Made by a program: the position numbers and the translations under genes. From Minicystis rosea (GTDB lineage: Bacteria > Myxococcota_A > Polyangia > Polyangiales > Polyangiaceae), in assembly GCA_001931535.1 (NCBI GenBank), contig CP016211.1, forward strand, positions 11,330,377-11,394,376: a stretch of DNA of 64,000 nt, given 5' to 3'. The notes under the pieces are model-generated. The model was not told where the DNA came from, searched no databases, and saw only the letters and a program-made list of their open reading frames with translations. Position 1 is the first letter of the stretch. Each line of letters opens with the position of its first letter. Shown here one piece after another: positions 52,085-60,681 of the stretch.

Positions 52085-54214
52085 GTGAGGGGCCCGACCG
52101 TCATCGAGTGTGGGAGCGGGATCGAACAGGTCGTCGTCTACGCGCGCGGCGCAATGGTGACCCGGCGCGTGGCGCTGCCGGAGGCGCTGCCCGAAGAGGC
52201 CGTGGAGCTGCGCGTGCCGGGGGTGACGGCGCTCGCCGACGCCGGGAGCGTGCGCGCGCTCTGCGACGGCGAGCGCGAGGTGATCTCGCTGGAGGCGCGG
52301 CTCGTGTACCCGCACGCGATCACGCCGCGCGGTGAGCTCGCGGAGACGATCCGTGAGCTCGATCTGGATCGCCAGCGCCTCGAGGCCGAGCAACGAAGCC
52401 TCGCGGCGTTGCGCAGCGCGCTCACCGAGGTGCGGCTCGATCCGGCGCTGTCGCGATGGGCGAAGCACCTCGATCCGGCGGCGCGCTTCGCGGACGCGAC
52501 GGCGCTGAGCGGGCTCGTCGATGGTGAGCTCTCGCGCATCGACGGCCTATTGCGCGGCCTCGCCGATGCGCTCGTGCAGAACCGGCGCGCGCGCGAAGCA
52601 GCCGAGGTCCGCGCGGCGCAGGGCCGGCCGGTGGAGGTCGACGGGGATCGGCGGGCGCGCTTGGAGGTGCGGGTTCGTCTCGCGGCGGGCGGCGGGAAGA
52701 CCGGTGGGCTCGCGATCGAGTACGTCGTCGGCGCCGCGCGCTGGTGGCCGGCATACACGGCGCGCTTCACGGCAGCGGCGACCAAGGTTGGTCTGCATCT
52801 CGATGCCTTGGTCGCGCAGGCGAGCGGGGAGGATTGGAGCCGCGTGCGCATCGCGCTCTCGACCGCGCACCTCTTGACCGACGCGCGCCTTCCCGAGCTG
52901 CGCAGCTTGCGCATCGGGCGCGCGCAGCCGGCGCCGAAGCGCGGCTATCGCCCGCCGCCCGAGGGGCTCGATGCGCTCTTCGAAGGCTACGATCGCGCGG
53001 CAGGGAAGGGGGAAGCTGCGTCGATGTCGGTGGACGCGACGATCGAGGTCGAGGCGGCGCCGGAGATGGAGCAGCTCCTCGCGGGCGTATCGATCGACAT
53101 GCCGGCGTCCTTCGGCGATGAGCTCGCGACCCGCTCCGCACCGAAGCTCGAGGCTCGCGCCGCGGCGTACAACGCACCTGGTGCGGCTCCTTCGGCCGCC
53201 GGTGGTTTCGGAGCACCCCAAGTGATGCAGCGCGCCGCGCTCGCGATGCCTGCCGCCGCGCCGATGCCGGCACGTGCGAAATCGGCTGGGATGCTCGCGC
53301 GCGTGGTGACCGCGTCCCTCGACGAGCTCGCCGAGGAAGAGAGCGCCATGCCCGCGCCGCCCGAGCCTCCGTCGCTCGGCATCGAGTCCGGCGACGCGTG
53401 GCTCGACTTCGACAGGCTCGTGCTCGCGGACAACGCGGACAAGTCGCGCCGTGGTCGATTGGTACGCAGCGGGGGCGCGGCAGCGGAGGCCGAGATCGAG
53501 AGCGCGCGCCGCCGCATCGAAGATCTCCCCGCGCCGCCGCGCACGCGCGATCCGCTCGCCGAGCGTGGTCGCTTCGATCATCGCTACGACGCCGAAGGCA
53601 CCGCCGACGTGCCGGCCAACGGCCGCCCGCATCGCGTCGCCGTCGGTTCGGCGGAGACGAGCTCGATCCCGTGCTTCACCGCGGTCCCGCGCGAGACCGC
53701 GGAGGTCTATCGCGAGGTCGAGATCAAGAACCCGTTCGACGCCCCGTTGCTCCGTGGCCCCGTCGACATCTTCCTCGACGGCGCCCTCATGACGACGGCG
53801 GACCTCGCGTTCGTCGACAAGGCCGGCACCATGCGCCTCGGCCTCGGCGTCGAGGATCGCCTGCGTATCGCCCGCAACGCGCGCGTCGACGAATCGAGCG
53901 CCGGTCTGCTCGGGGGATCGCTCGTCGTCGATCACGCCGTCACCATCGACCTCTCTTCGACGCTCGGTCACAAGGTCGCGGTGGAGGTGCTGGAGCGCAT
54001 CCCGCTCACCTACGAGAAGGACCTCGACGTGAAGGTGACCTTCATGCGCCCCGAAGCGGAGACGTACACGCAGGCCGATCGCGGCCCCGCGCTCCACCGC
54101 GGCTTCCGCTTCACCATCGGCGTGCCGCCGGGCGACAAGGCCAAGATCGAGTTCGGCTACCGGGTGACGCTCCCCGCGAAGAACGAGATCGTCGGAGGGA
54201 ACCGTCGTGAGTGA
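52085..54214 (+). CDS. DUF4139 (MuiA-like) protein, long copy
   Basis: 709 aa from GTG 52085. N-terminal DUF4140-like strand set (VVVYARGAMVTRRVALPEALPEEA), a coiled coil (IRELDLDRQRLEAEQRSLAALRSAL), then the DUF4139 domain of mucoidy-inhibitor-A-type proteins (LAIEYVVGAARWWPAYTARF ... LHRGFRFTIGVPPGDKAKIEFGYRVTLP). A Pro/Ala-rich insert (residues about 300-480) interrupts it. No signal peptide is visible. The molecular role of this family is not established. It overlaps the next gene by eight bases; that gene is a shorter homologue. Confidence 0.86.
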   Translation: MRGPTVIECGSGIEQVVVYARGAMVTRRVALPEALPEEAVELRVPGVTALADAGSVRALCDGEREVISLEARLVYPHAITPRGELAETIRELDLDRQRLEAEQRSLAALRSALTEVRLDPALSRWAKHLDPAARFADATALSGLVDGELSRIDGLLRGLADALVQNRRAREAAEVRAAQGRPVEVDGDRRARLEVRVRLAAGGGKTGGLAIEYVVGAARWWPAYTARFTAAATKVGLHLDALVAQASGEDWSRVRIALSTAHLLTDARLPELRSLRIGRAQPAPKRGYRPPPEGLDALFEGYDRAAGKGEAASMSVDATIEVEAAPEMEQLLAGVSIDMPASFGDELATRSAPKLEARAAAYNAPGAAPSAAGGFGAPQVMQRAALAMPAAAPMPARAKSAGMLARVVTASLDELAEEESAMPAPPEPPSLGIESGDAWLDFDRLVLADNADKSRRGRLVRSGGAAAEAEIESARRRIEDLPAPPRTRDPLAERGRFDHRYDAEGTADVPANGRPHRVAVGSAETSSIPCFTAVPRETAEVYREVEIKNPFDAPLLRGPVDIFLDGALMTTADLAFVDKAGTMRLGLGVEDRLRIARNARVDESSAGLLGGSLVVDHAVTIDLSSTLGHKVAVEVLERIPLTYEKDLDVKVTFMRPEAETYTQADRGPALHRGFRFTIGVPPGDKAKIEFGYRVTLPAKNEIVGGNRRE

Positions 54215-55796
54215 AGCCATGGCGACGAGCAAGCCCGTGCGCGTGACCTTGTTCGAGGACCGCGCCGAAGTGACGCGTGCGGCGCGCGTGTCGATCGCAG
54301 CAGGGAGCGCGTGGGTTTCGATCGCGGGCGTGTCGCCGTTCGTTGACGAGCGATCGGTGCAAGCGCGGCTCGCGCCGAACGGCGAGGCCGCGGGCGACGT
54401 GCGCGTGATCGCCGCGCGCGTGCGGTGGATCGTGCACCTCGAAAGGGTGCTCGGCCGCGAGCAGATCGACGCGCTCGAAGCGACCGCGCGCAGAGCCGAG
54501 CACGGGCTCGTCGAGGCGCGGCAAGCGCTCGATCGCGCCGGTCGCGCCGAAGCGCGCGCGGAGGCCCTTCGCAGCGCCTGGATCGCCGGCGTGTCCGCGG
54601 TCCCCCGGCGCGCGCGCGAAGCTCCCGTGCTCGCATCGTGGAGCACGTCGTTGCGCTCGATCGAAGAGGCCACCGCGGCCGCGCTCGCGGAGGCCGCGAC
54701 GGCGCGCGCTGCCCGCTCGCATGCCGAAGACGAGCTCGCCCGCGCCCGCGCGGCGCTCGCGCAGGGGCAGATGGAGCGGCCTCGCTACGAAGCCGTCCTC
54801 GAGGTCGAGCTCCAGTCTGCTGCCGCGCGCGACGTCGAGATCGAGGTCACGTATCGCGTCCCCTGCGCGCTCTGGCGCCCTGAGCACTTGGTGCGGCTCG
54901 CGTCGTCCGCGCCTCCGCAGGGACAATCGGCGCCGCTCGAAATCGTCACGTTCGCGACCGCATGGCAATGCACCGGCGAGGTCTGGGACGGCGTGGAGGT
55001 CCGCTTCTCCACCGCGCGTCCCGCCCGCGCCGCGAGCCCGCCGCTCCTCACCGACGACGTGCTCCATTCGCGCCGCAAGACCGACGAGGAGCGTCGCCGC
55101 GTCGAGGTGAGCATGCGCGAGCAGGCCGTGCAGGTCGCCGGTCTCGAGCGCGGCACCCGCGCCGTCGATGAGATGCCCGGCATGGACGACGGCGGCGAGC
55201 CCTTGCTGTTCGTCCCGAAGGGCAAGGTCTCGATCGCCTCCGACGGCCGCCCCTTCCGCGTCGAAGTGCAGCGCGCCACCGTGCCCGCCAAGATCGAGCG
55301 CGTCCTCTTCCCCGAGGTCGCCGAGGTCGCGCACCTGCGCGCCACCGCCACGTTGACGAAGGGCGGCCCCCTCTTGGCCGGCCCCATTCGTGTCGCTCGC
55401 GGGCAGAGCCTCGTCGGCCGAGCGAAGATCGATTTCGTCGGGAAGGGCGAGCCCTTCGAGATCGGCCTCGGCGTGGACGACGGCGTGCGCGTGCGTCGCG
55501 AGATCGTCGCCGAGCGCGACGTCACGGCGGTCATCGGCACGCAGAAGCGGAAGCAACGCGTGTGGATCTTCTTGAGCAACCTCTCGAACGAGCCCAAGCG
55601 CGTGCTGGTGACCGAGCGCATCCCGGTCAGCGAGATCGAAGACGTCACCGTCACCCTGACCGAGGCCGGCGGCTTCGTGCTCGAAGGAAAAGACGGCTTC
55701 CTCCGCCGCGACGTGGACCTCGGCCCGCACGAGACGACGACGCTGGGCCTCTGCTACGAGATGAAAGCCGGCGCCAAGGTCGTGTTGCCGATCTAG
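54207..55796 (+). CDS. DUF4139 (MuiA-like) protein, short copy
   Basis: 529 aa from GTG 54207, with GGAGGG seven bases upstream. Same domain plan as the preceding gene without its long insert: VTLFEDRAEVTRAARVSI, helical spacer, then RDVEIEVTYRVPCALWRPEHLVRLAS and FLSNLSNEPKRVLVTERIPVSEIEDVTVTL. Likely forms a heteromer with the upstream product, since the genes overlap and are homologous. No signal peptide. Followed by the 26-bp palindrome. Confidence 0.87.
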   Translation: MSEAMATSKPVRVTLFEDRAEVTRAARVSIAAGSAWVSIAGVSPFVDERSVQARLAPNGEAAGDVRVIAARVRWIVHLERVLGREQIDALEATARRAEHGLVEARQALDRAGRAEARAEALRSAWIAGVSAVPRRAREAPVLASWSTSLRSIEEATAAALAEAATARAARSHAEDELARARAALAQGQMERPRYEAVLEVELQSAAARDVEIEVTYRVPCALWRPEHLVRLASSAPPQGQSAPLEIVTFATAWQCTGEVWDGVEVRFSTARPARAASPPLLTDDVLHSRRKTDEERRRVEVSMREQAVQVAGLERGTRAVDEMPGMDDGGEPLLFVPKGKVSIASDGRPFRVEVQRATVPAKIERVLFPEVAEVAHLRATATLTKGGPLLAGPIRVARGQSLVGRAKIDFVGKGEPFEIGLGVDDGVRVRREIVAERDVTAVIGTQKRKQRVWIFLSNLSNEPKRVLVTERIPVSEIEDVTVTLTEAGGFVLEGKDGFLRRDVDLGPHETTTLGLCYEMKAGAKVVLPI

Positions 55797-55816
55797 GCGA
55801 ACGCTGCCCTCTCCAA

Positions 55817-55842
55817 CGAATCGTTTGAGCTCAAACGATTCG
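55817..55842. promoter_or_regulatory. Perfect 26-bp palindrome (motif copy C)
   Basis: Thirteen bases, CGAATCGTTTGAG, followed directly by their reverse complement. It lies 20 bases after the DUF4139 stop and 90 bases before the caspase-fold gene start. The absence of a loop suits an operator for a dimeric repressor more than a terminator. Its central 22 bp match the motif at 24641-24662 and 31123-31144. Confidence 0.6.
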
Positions 55843-55932
55843 ACTCGGCCGAGGCATGCTCGCCGCATCAGGTGAGCGACGAGCCGCGATCCATTGCTCC
55901 TCCGAAGCGCATCGTGCGACGATCCTCCGCGC

Positions 55933-57333
55933 ATGCCCGATGCTTCCCCTCCCGCGGACGAAGCGCTCTGCGAAAACGGGATCGACGCTGCCACCGGCCA
56001 GCCTGCCTTCGCGCCGCTCTCGGTCGCCGAGATCGCCGCGCGCGCCCGCGAGGAGCTCCTCGGACCGGCGAGCGCCAACGCCTTCAGCCCGAACGTCGAC
56101 CCGCATCGCCCCGGGGAAGGGGTCGAGGAGTACGGGTGGGCGGTCGTCATCCCCGTGGGCCTCGATCCCGCGATCCGACGCGCCATCGAGGCGCTCTGCG
56201 CGCGCCGCAAGGCGCAAGCCGGGCCGCTCTACCAAGAGCTCGACTTCGATCCGCGCACCGACGATTTCAGGCGCTGGCTCTCGCGTCACAAAGTTTCGCC
56301 CGGCAACACCAACTTCGACCGCGTCCCTCGTTACGTGCTCCTCCTCGGCCCGCCGGATCTCATCCCCTTCTCATTTCAGTACCTCCTCGGCATCGAGTAC
56401 GGCGTCGGTCGCCTCGTCTTCGACACGCCAGCCGAGTACGCCGCGTATGCCGAATCAGTCGTCCTCTACGAGACCACCGCGACGGCGATCACCACGCGCG
56501 AAGCTTGTTTCTGGGGGCCGCGTCGCGATCCGGCGACCGAGCTGAGCTCCGTCGATCTCCTCGCGCCGCTGATCCATGGTTGGGGACGCAGCGAGACCGC
56601 CGCGAACGTGGAGCGCTTCCGCACGGCGGCCCTTCTCGCGGAGAGCGCCACGCGGCAAAACCTCCTCGACACGCTTCATCGCACGACCTCGTTGCCGCCG
56701 ACGCTCCTGTTCACGGCCTCGCATGGCGCGGTCTGGCCCTCGGGGCACGAGCGTCAAGCCACCGAGCAGGGCTCGCTCCTCGCGCAGGACTGGTTCCCCG
56801 GCGAGATCGTCGAGCGTCCCCATCGCGTCGCCGCGAGCGACATCGAAGACGGCGCGCGCGTCCACGGCCTCGTCGCGTTCCTCTTCGCTTGCTTCAGCGC
56901 CGGCACGCCGTCGCTCGACAGTTTCCCCAAGAGCCGCGCCGATCCGCTGCGTGCCCTCGCGCCCGCGCCCTTCTTCTCGGCCTTGCCTCGTCGCCTCCTC
57001 GCGCACCCGCGCGGCGGCGCGCTCGGCGTCTTCGGTCATGTCGACCGCGCATGGGGCTTCTCCATGCGACGAGCGGACGACATCCCGCAGATCGATCCAT
57101 TCCGCAACGGCCTCCTCCGCGTTCTCCGCGGTGCTCCGCTCGGCGACGTGCTCAGCGACTTCGGCCGTCGCTGCGCCGTCCTCTCCGCGAACCTCCTTTC
57201 GAGCCTCGATCGCGGCGCCGCCCCTCTCTCCGATGCCGACCTCGCGCGAACCTGGATCGAGCGCAACGACGCGCAGGGTTACGTGCTGCTCGGTGACCCA
57301 GGCACCCGGACGCGCAAGGAAGCCGTCGCGTGA
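55933..57333 (+). CDS. Gingipain/caspase-fold protease-like protein
   Basis: 466 aa from ATG 55933 (TTG 55894 alternative). The layout matches peptidase clan CD: RYVLLLGPPDLIPFSFQYLL, then YGVGRLVFDTPAEYAAYAESVVLYE as in C25 gingipain-like domains. Catalytic His264 lies in LLFTASHGAVWPSG, catalytic Cys320 in FLFACFSAGTPS, and GALGVFGHVDRAWGFS is the following strand. No signal peptide, so cytoplasmic. A dyad in the expected order suggests an active Cys protease. Its stop overlaps the start of the CHAT-NB-ARC gene (GTGA at 57330-57333), so both are made together; it may be the effector or the first substrate of that partner (inference). Confidence 0.83.
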   Translation: MPDASPPADEALCENGIDAATGQPAFAPLSVAEIAARAREELLGPASANAFSPNVDPHRPGEGVEEYGWAVVIPVGLDPAIRRAIEALCARRKAQAGPLYQELDFDPRTDDFRRWLSRHKVSPGNTNFDRVPRYVLLLGPPDLIPFSFQYLLGIEYGVGRLVFDTPAEYAAYAESVVLYETTATAITTREACFWGPRRDPATELSSVDLLAPLIHGWGRSETAANVERFRTAALLAESATRQNLLDTLHRTTSLPPTLLFTASHGAVWPSGHERQATEQGSLLAQDWFPGEIVERPHRVAASDIEDGARVHGLVAFLFACFSAGTPSLDSFPKSRADPLRALAPAPFFSALPRRLLAHPRGGALGVFGHVDRAWGFSMRRADDIPQIDPFRNGLLRVLRGAPLGDVLSDFGRRCAVLSANLLSSLDRGAAPLSDADLARTWIERNDAQGYVLLGDPGTRTRKEAVA

Positions 57334-59372
57334 TCGAGCGCATCGAGATCCTCTTTCTCGCATCGAACCCGCTGCGCGACACGCCGGTCGCCGTCGACGT
57401 CGAGGCTCGCAGCGTCCAAGAGCAAATCGCTCTCGCGCAGGCCCGCGATCGCTTCGACCTCGTCTACGTGCCGGCGCCGCGCCTCGACGATCCGCTGCGC
57501 GAGAACGCCCGGTGCCGCCCGCAGATCGTGCACGTCACCGGTCACGGCAGCGCGCGTGCGCTCCTCTTCCTCGATCACGAGGACCGGCCCACCTCGATCG
57601 ACGTGCCCTCTCTGGTGCGTCTCATGAATCAGCTCGGCCAGGACGAAGCCCGCCTCGTCGTGCTCAATTACTGCGAGTCCGCCCCCGCAGCGCAGGCCAT
57701 CGTGGACGACGCGACGGGCCGCATCGCATGCGTGGTGGGCACCCGCGTGGTGGTCCCCGATCGCCAAGCCATCCCTTTCGCAGCCGCGTTCTACGGAGCG
57801 CTCGCTGCACGTCGCAGCGTGGCGCGAGCCTTCGCCGAAGGGCAGACCCAAGTCGCGCTCGAAGGCGGCAAGGCCGACGTGTTCTCGCTCCACGTGCGCG
57901 CCGGCATCGACGCAGCGTCGCTCTCGTTCGGCGCCGCGCCCGATGCAGTGTCCTCTTCGTCCATCGCTGCCACACGCAGGCAGCTCCGCGCACCTCCGCC
58001 CGACTTCACCGGTCGCATCAAGGAGATGGCCGACGTCCGCGCGCTCTTCGGTCAATCCGGCGTGCTCGTGAGCGGTCAGGGCGGCGTGGGCAAGACGGCG
58101 CTCGCGCTCATGCTCGCGGACGCGCTCGTCGAGTCCTATCCCGACGCACAGATCGACCTCGATCTGCGCGGATCGAGCCCCACGCCGCTCACCCCCGAAG
58201 CCGCCATGGCCGAGGTGATCCACGCCTTCGATCCGGCTCTCGATCTGCCCGCGAGCGTCGACGCGCTCGCCAAGATCTACCGAGCCACGCTGCGCGGCCG
58301 CCGCGCTCTCCTCTTCTTCGACGACGCTGCGAGCGCAGATCAAATCGCCTCGCTCCTCCCTCCTTCCGGGAGCTTTGCGATCATCACCGCGTGGTCTTGG
58401 TTCGTCGCACCGGGCGTCGCGCCGTACGATCTCGCCGAGATGACGCCTCCCGACGCCGTCGCGCTCGTGCGTCGGATCGCGACGCGTCTGCACGAAGACG
58501 ACGCCGCCGAGCTCGCCTCTCGCTGCGGCTACCTGCCGCTCTCGCTCCGCGCCGCTGCCGGCGCCTTGGCGCAGCGCCGCGATCTCAAGCCTGCGCAGTA
58601 CCTCGCCAAGCTGCAGGCAGCAGAGGAGCGCGTGAAGCTCGTCGAGCAAGTGCTCGCCGAAGGCATCGATCTCCTCGTGCCGCCGGAGCGTGTCGCGTGG
58701 CTCTCGCTCGGCGTCTTTCCCGCGGATTTCGAGGCCTCCGCTGCTGCAGCCGTGATCGCTGTCGGCAGCGATCGCGCCGCCGAAATCATGAGCAGCCTTC
58801 TTCAGCGCAACCTGATCGAGTGGGACGAAGCGACCGATCGCTATCGGCTTCACGACCTCGCCCGCGACTACGCGCGCCTTCACCTCGACGCGGCGCAGCT
58901 CGTCGCGGTCGGGCTGCGCTTCACCCAATATTTCGCGAGCATCCTGCGACACGCCGAGGAGCGATACGCCGCGGGCGGCGCAGCGATGATCGAAGGCCTC
59001 GCGCTCTTCGATCGCGAGCATCGCAACATCGAAGCGGCCCTCTCGTGGTCCATGGCAAACGTGGACGCCGACGAGCGCGTGCCCTCGCTCCTTCGCCGCC
59101 TTGCCACCGACGGCGCTTCCACCTTGGCGCTGCGCACGCACGCCCTCGATCGCGCTTCTTGGTTCTCGGCGGCCCTCGCGGCGGCGAAGCGCGCCGGTGA
59201 TCGGGAGGCCACCCTCCTCATCCTCGCTGCCTCGGCACCGCGCAGCTCGAGCTCTCCGACGTGCTCAACGCCATCGTCGTACTCGAAGAGCAGCGCACCC
59301 TCGCAGTGCAGCTCGCGAACCGCCGCATCGAAGCCATCGCTCTCGGCAACCTCGGTATCGCGCACTGGCTGA
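57330..59372 (+). CDS. CHAT protease-NB-ARC STAND protein (frameshifted before TPR)
   Basis: 680 aa as read, GTG start. Residues 1-180 are a CHAT (caspase HetF-associated) domain: EILFLASNPLRDTPV, His72 in HVTGHGS, Cys115 in VVLNYCESA. Residues 225-500 are NB-ARC: Walker A SGQGGVGKT (248-256), Walker B LLFFDDA (327-333), then helical WHD-like FQRNLIEWDEATDRYRLHDLARDYA. The usual Arg in the sensor motif is replaced (IITAWSW). Near 59230 one C seems lost in the codons for LAALGT, so the last about 47 residues are a wrong-frame tail and the TPR continues in the next frame. Same strand and coupled to the caspase-fold gene. Confidence 0.87.
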   Translation: MIERIEILFLASNPLRDTPVAVDVEARSVQEQIALAQARDRFDLVYVPAPRLDDPLRENARCRPQIVHVTGHGSARALLFLDHEDRPTSIDVPSLVRLMNQLGQDEARLVVLNYCESAPAAQAIVDDATGRIACVVGTRVVVPDRQAIPFAAAFYGALAARRSVARAFAEGQTQVALEGGKADVFSLHVRAGIDAASLSFGAAPDAVSSSSIAATRRQLRAPPPDFTGRIKEMADVRALFGQSGVLVSGQGGVGKTALALMLADALVESYPDAQIDLDLRGSSPTPLTPEAAMAEVIHAFDPALDLPASVDALAKIYRATLRGRRALLFFDDAASADQIASLLPPSGSFAIITAWSWFVAPGVAPYDLAEMTPPDAVALVRRIATRLHEDDAAELASRCGYLPLSLRAAAGALAQRRDLKPAQYLAKLQAAEERVKLVEQVLAEGIDLLVPPERVAWLSLGVFPADFEASAAAAVIAVGSDRAAEIMSSLLQRNLIEWDEATDRYRLHDLARDYARLHLDAAQLVAVGLRFTQYFASILRHAEERYAAGGAAMIEGLALFDREHRNIEAALSWSMANVDADERVPSLLRRLATDGASTLALRTHALDRASWFSAALAAAKRAGDREATLLILAASAPRSSSSPTCSTPSSYSKSSAPSQCSSRTAASKPSLSATSVSRTG

Positions 59373-60121
59373 AGAGCGAGGGCGACGCCGCCATGGCCTG
59401 CTTCGACGAGCAGCTCACCCTCGCGCGATCCCTGGGCGATCGCCGCATCGAAGCCGACGCTCTCGGCAACCTCGGCAACGCCTCGTGGAGCCGAAAGGAT
59501 CTCTCCCATGCGATCGCGCTCTACGAGGAGCGCCTCGCGCTCGCGCGATCCCTCGGCGATCGCCGCATGGAAGGCAGCGCTCTCGGCAACCTCGCCACCA
59601 CGACCTGGCAGCGAGGCGATGTCGACGCGGCCATCACGATGTACGAGGAGCGCCTCGCCCTCGCGCGATCCCTCGGCGATCGCCGCGGCGAGAGCAGCGC
59701 CCTCGGCAACCTGGGCGCCGTCCATCGCGCACGCGGCGACCTGCCGAAGGCCATCGATCTCCTCGAGCAGCATCGCGCCATCGCCGAGGATCTCGGCGAT
59801 CTCCGCGCCGAGCAACACGCCCTCGTCGAGCTCCGGGCCGCCTACGGCGCTGCCGGCAACAAGGACAAGAGCGACGGCTTGTTGCCGCGCAGCTTCGAGC
59901 TCCTCGCCCAGCTCGGCAAATGGAGCCCCGACCTCTCGTGGAACCTCGGCGACGGCGAGCTCCCCGCGCCGCTCCTCCTCCTGCAGCTTCCTTTCGGAAA
60001 CGTCGCCGGCCCATCACCCTCCGGCGGCGCCGCTGGCCTCCATGCCGGGGCGCCGCCGAACGGCAGCGACGGTGGCCCGCCGCCGAAGGACGCTGGATCA
60101 ATTGGTGGCAGTATGAGCTGA
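59261..60121 (+). CDS. TPR C-terminal part of CHAT-NB-ARC protein (out of frame)
   Basis: 286 aa as read from GTG 59261, but its natural upstream residues (LGTAQLELSD) are in this frame back to about 59231, where the CHAT-NB-ARC frame breaks. It has five TPR-like 40-residue units with the core RRIEAxALGNLGxA, then a Pro/Gly-rich tail. With one base restored, the parent would be about 930 aa. Possible causes: a real inactivating mutation, programmed slippage, or a sequencing error; the sequence alone cannot tell. Confidence 0.75.
   Translation: MLNAIVVLEEQRTLAVQLANRRIEAIALGNLGIAHWLKSEGDAAMACFDEQLTLARSLGDRRIEADALGNLGNASWSRKDLSHAIALYEERLALARSLGDRRMEGSALGNLATTTWQRGDVDAAITMYEERLALARSLGDRRGESSALGNLGAVHRARGDLPKAIDLLEQHRAIAEDLGDLRAEQHALVELRAAYGAAGNKDKSDGLLPRSFELLAQLGKWSPDLSWNLGDGELPAPLLLLQLPFGNVAGPSPSGGAAGLHAGAPPNGSDGGPPPKDAGSIGGSMS
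59300..59820 (+). repeat. 120-bp tandem repeats encoding TPR units
   Basis: Nearly identical blocks recur every 120 bases, for example CTCGCGCGATCCCT near 59427, 59547 and 59667, each followed by GGCGATCGCCGC. They encode 40-residue TPR units. High identity suggests recent duplication or gene conversion. Confidence 0.7.
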
Positions 60122-60161
60122 CAGAATCGGACGGGTGCGACGAAGTGACGGTTTCGTTGCG

Positions 60162-60677
60162 CTACGGCTCGACCTTCGCGGCCGGCGGCGCTGCACCCTG
60201 CTTCTGCAGCGCCTCCTGGATCCCTTCGAGCCGCGCGAGGATCGCCTTCTGCACCGCGAGCGCTTCGGCCGCTTCGGCGGCTTGCTCGGCGGCGGGCGCG
60301 TCGAGCGCGCGGCTCGACAACGTGGGCCCGAACGTCATCACGAACGACGCGATCGCCTTCCCCGCATCGGTGCGCGCGAACACGTCGTCGTAGCCCACCG
60401 ACAGCGAGGTCGTGATGAACACGAGCGCGTCCCAGAACGACGCGACCTTCGGGTTCTTCCCCTTCTCCGCGAGGTAGAAGAGGTAGCTCCCGCCGAGCAC
60501 CGTGGCCGCCAGCGAGTCGAGCGGATCTCGCAGCATCGCCTCGCGCGCGCCGCGCTTCACCGTGCTCCACCCGAGATCGCCGCCTTGCTGGCCGAGCAGC
60601 CCGCGCGCGATCTGACCGAGCGCGGAGAGCGCCGCGGCATCCACGTCGTGACGCTTGGAGGCAGTGGGCATGCTCAT
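60162..60677 (-). CDS. Small potassium-channel-pore-like membrane protein
   Basis: 171 aa. Two hydrophobic helices (about residues 55-70, LAATVLGGSYLFYLA, and 105-122, GKAIASFVMTFGPTLSS) enclose a pore-loop-like stretch FWDALVFITTSLSVGYDD (81-98). Its SVGYD sits where K+ channels have TVGYG, so the filter is similar but altered. The C-terminus is a coiled coil (AAEAAEALAVQKAILARLEGIQEAL). GGAG seven bases before ATG 60677. It lies four bases after the flotillin stop, so it is an operon partner. Function as an ion channel is inference. Confidence 0.75.
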   Translation of the reverse strand: MSMPTASKRHDVDAAALSALGQIARGLLGQQGGDLGWSTVKRGAREAMLRDPLDSLAATVLGGSYLFYLAEKGKNPKVASFWDALVFITTSLSVGYDDVFARTDAGKAIASFVMTFGPTLSSRALDAPAAEQAAEAAEALAVQKAILARLEGIQEALQKQGAAPPAAKVEP

Positions 60678-60681
60678 GACG

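Noticed and set aside
59300..59820. Regular 120-bp repeats as a CRISPR array
   Set aside because: Unit size is too long, there are no spacers, and the repeats are in-frame TPR coding units.
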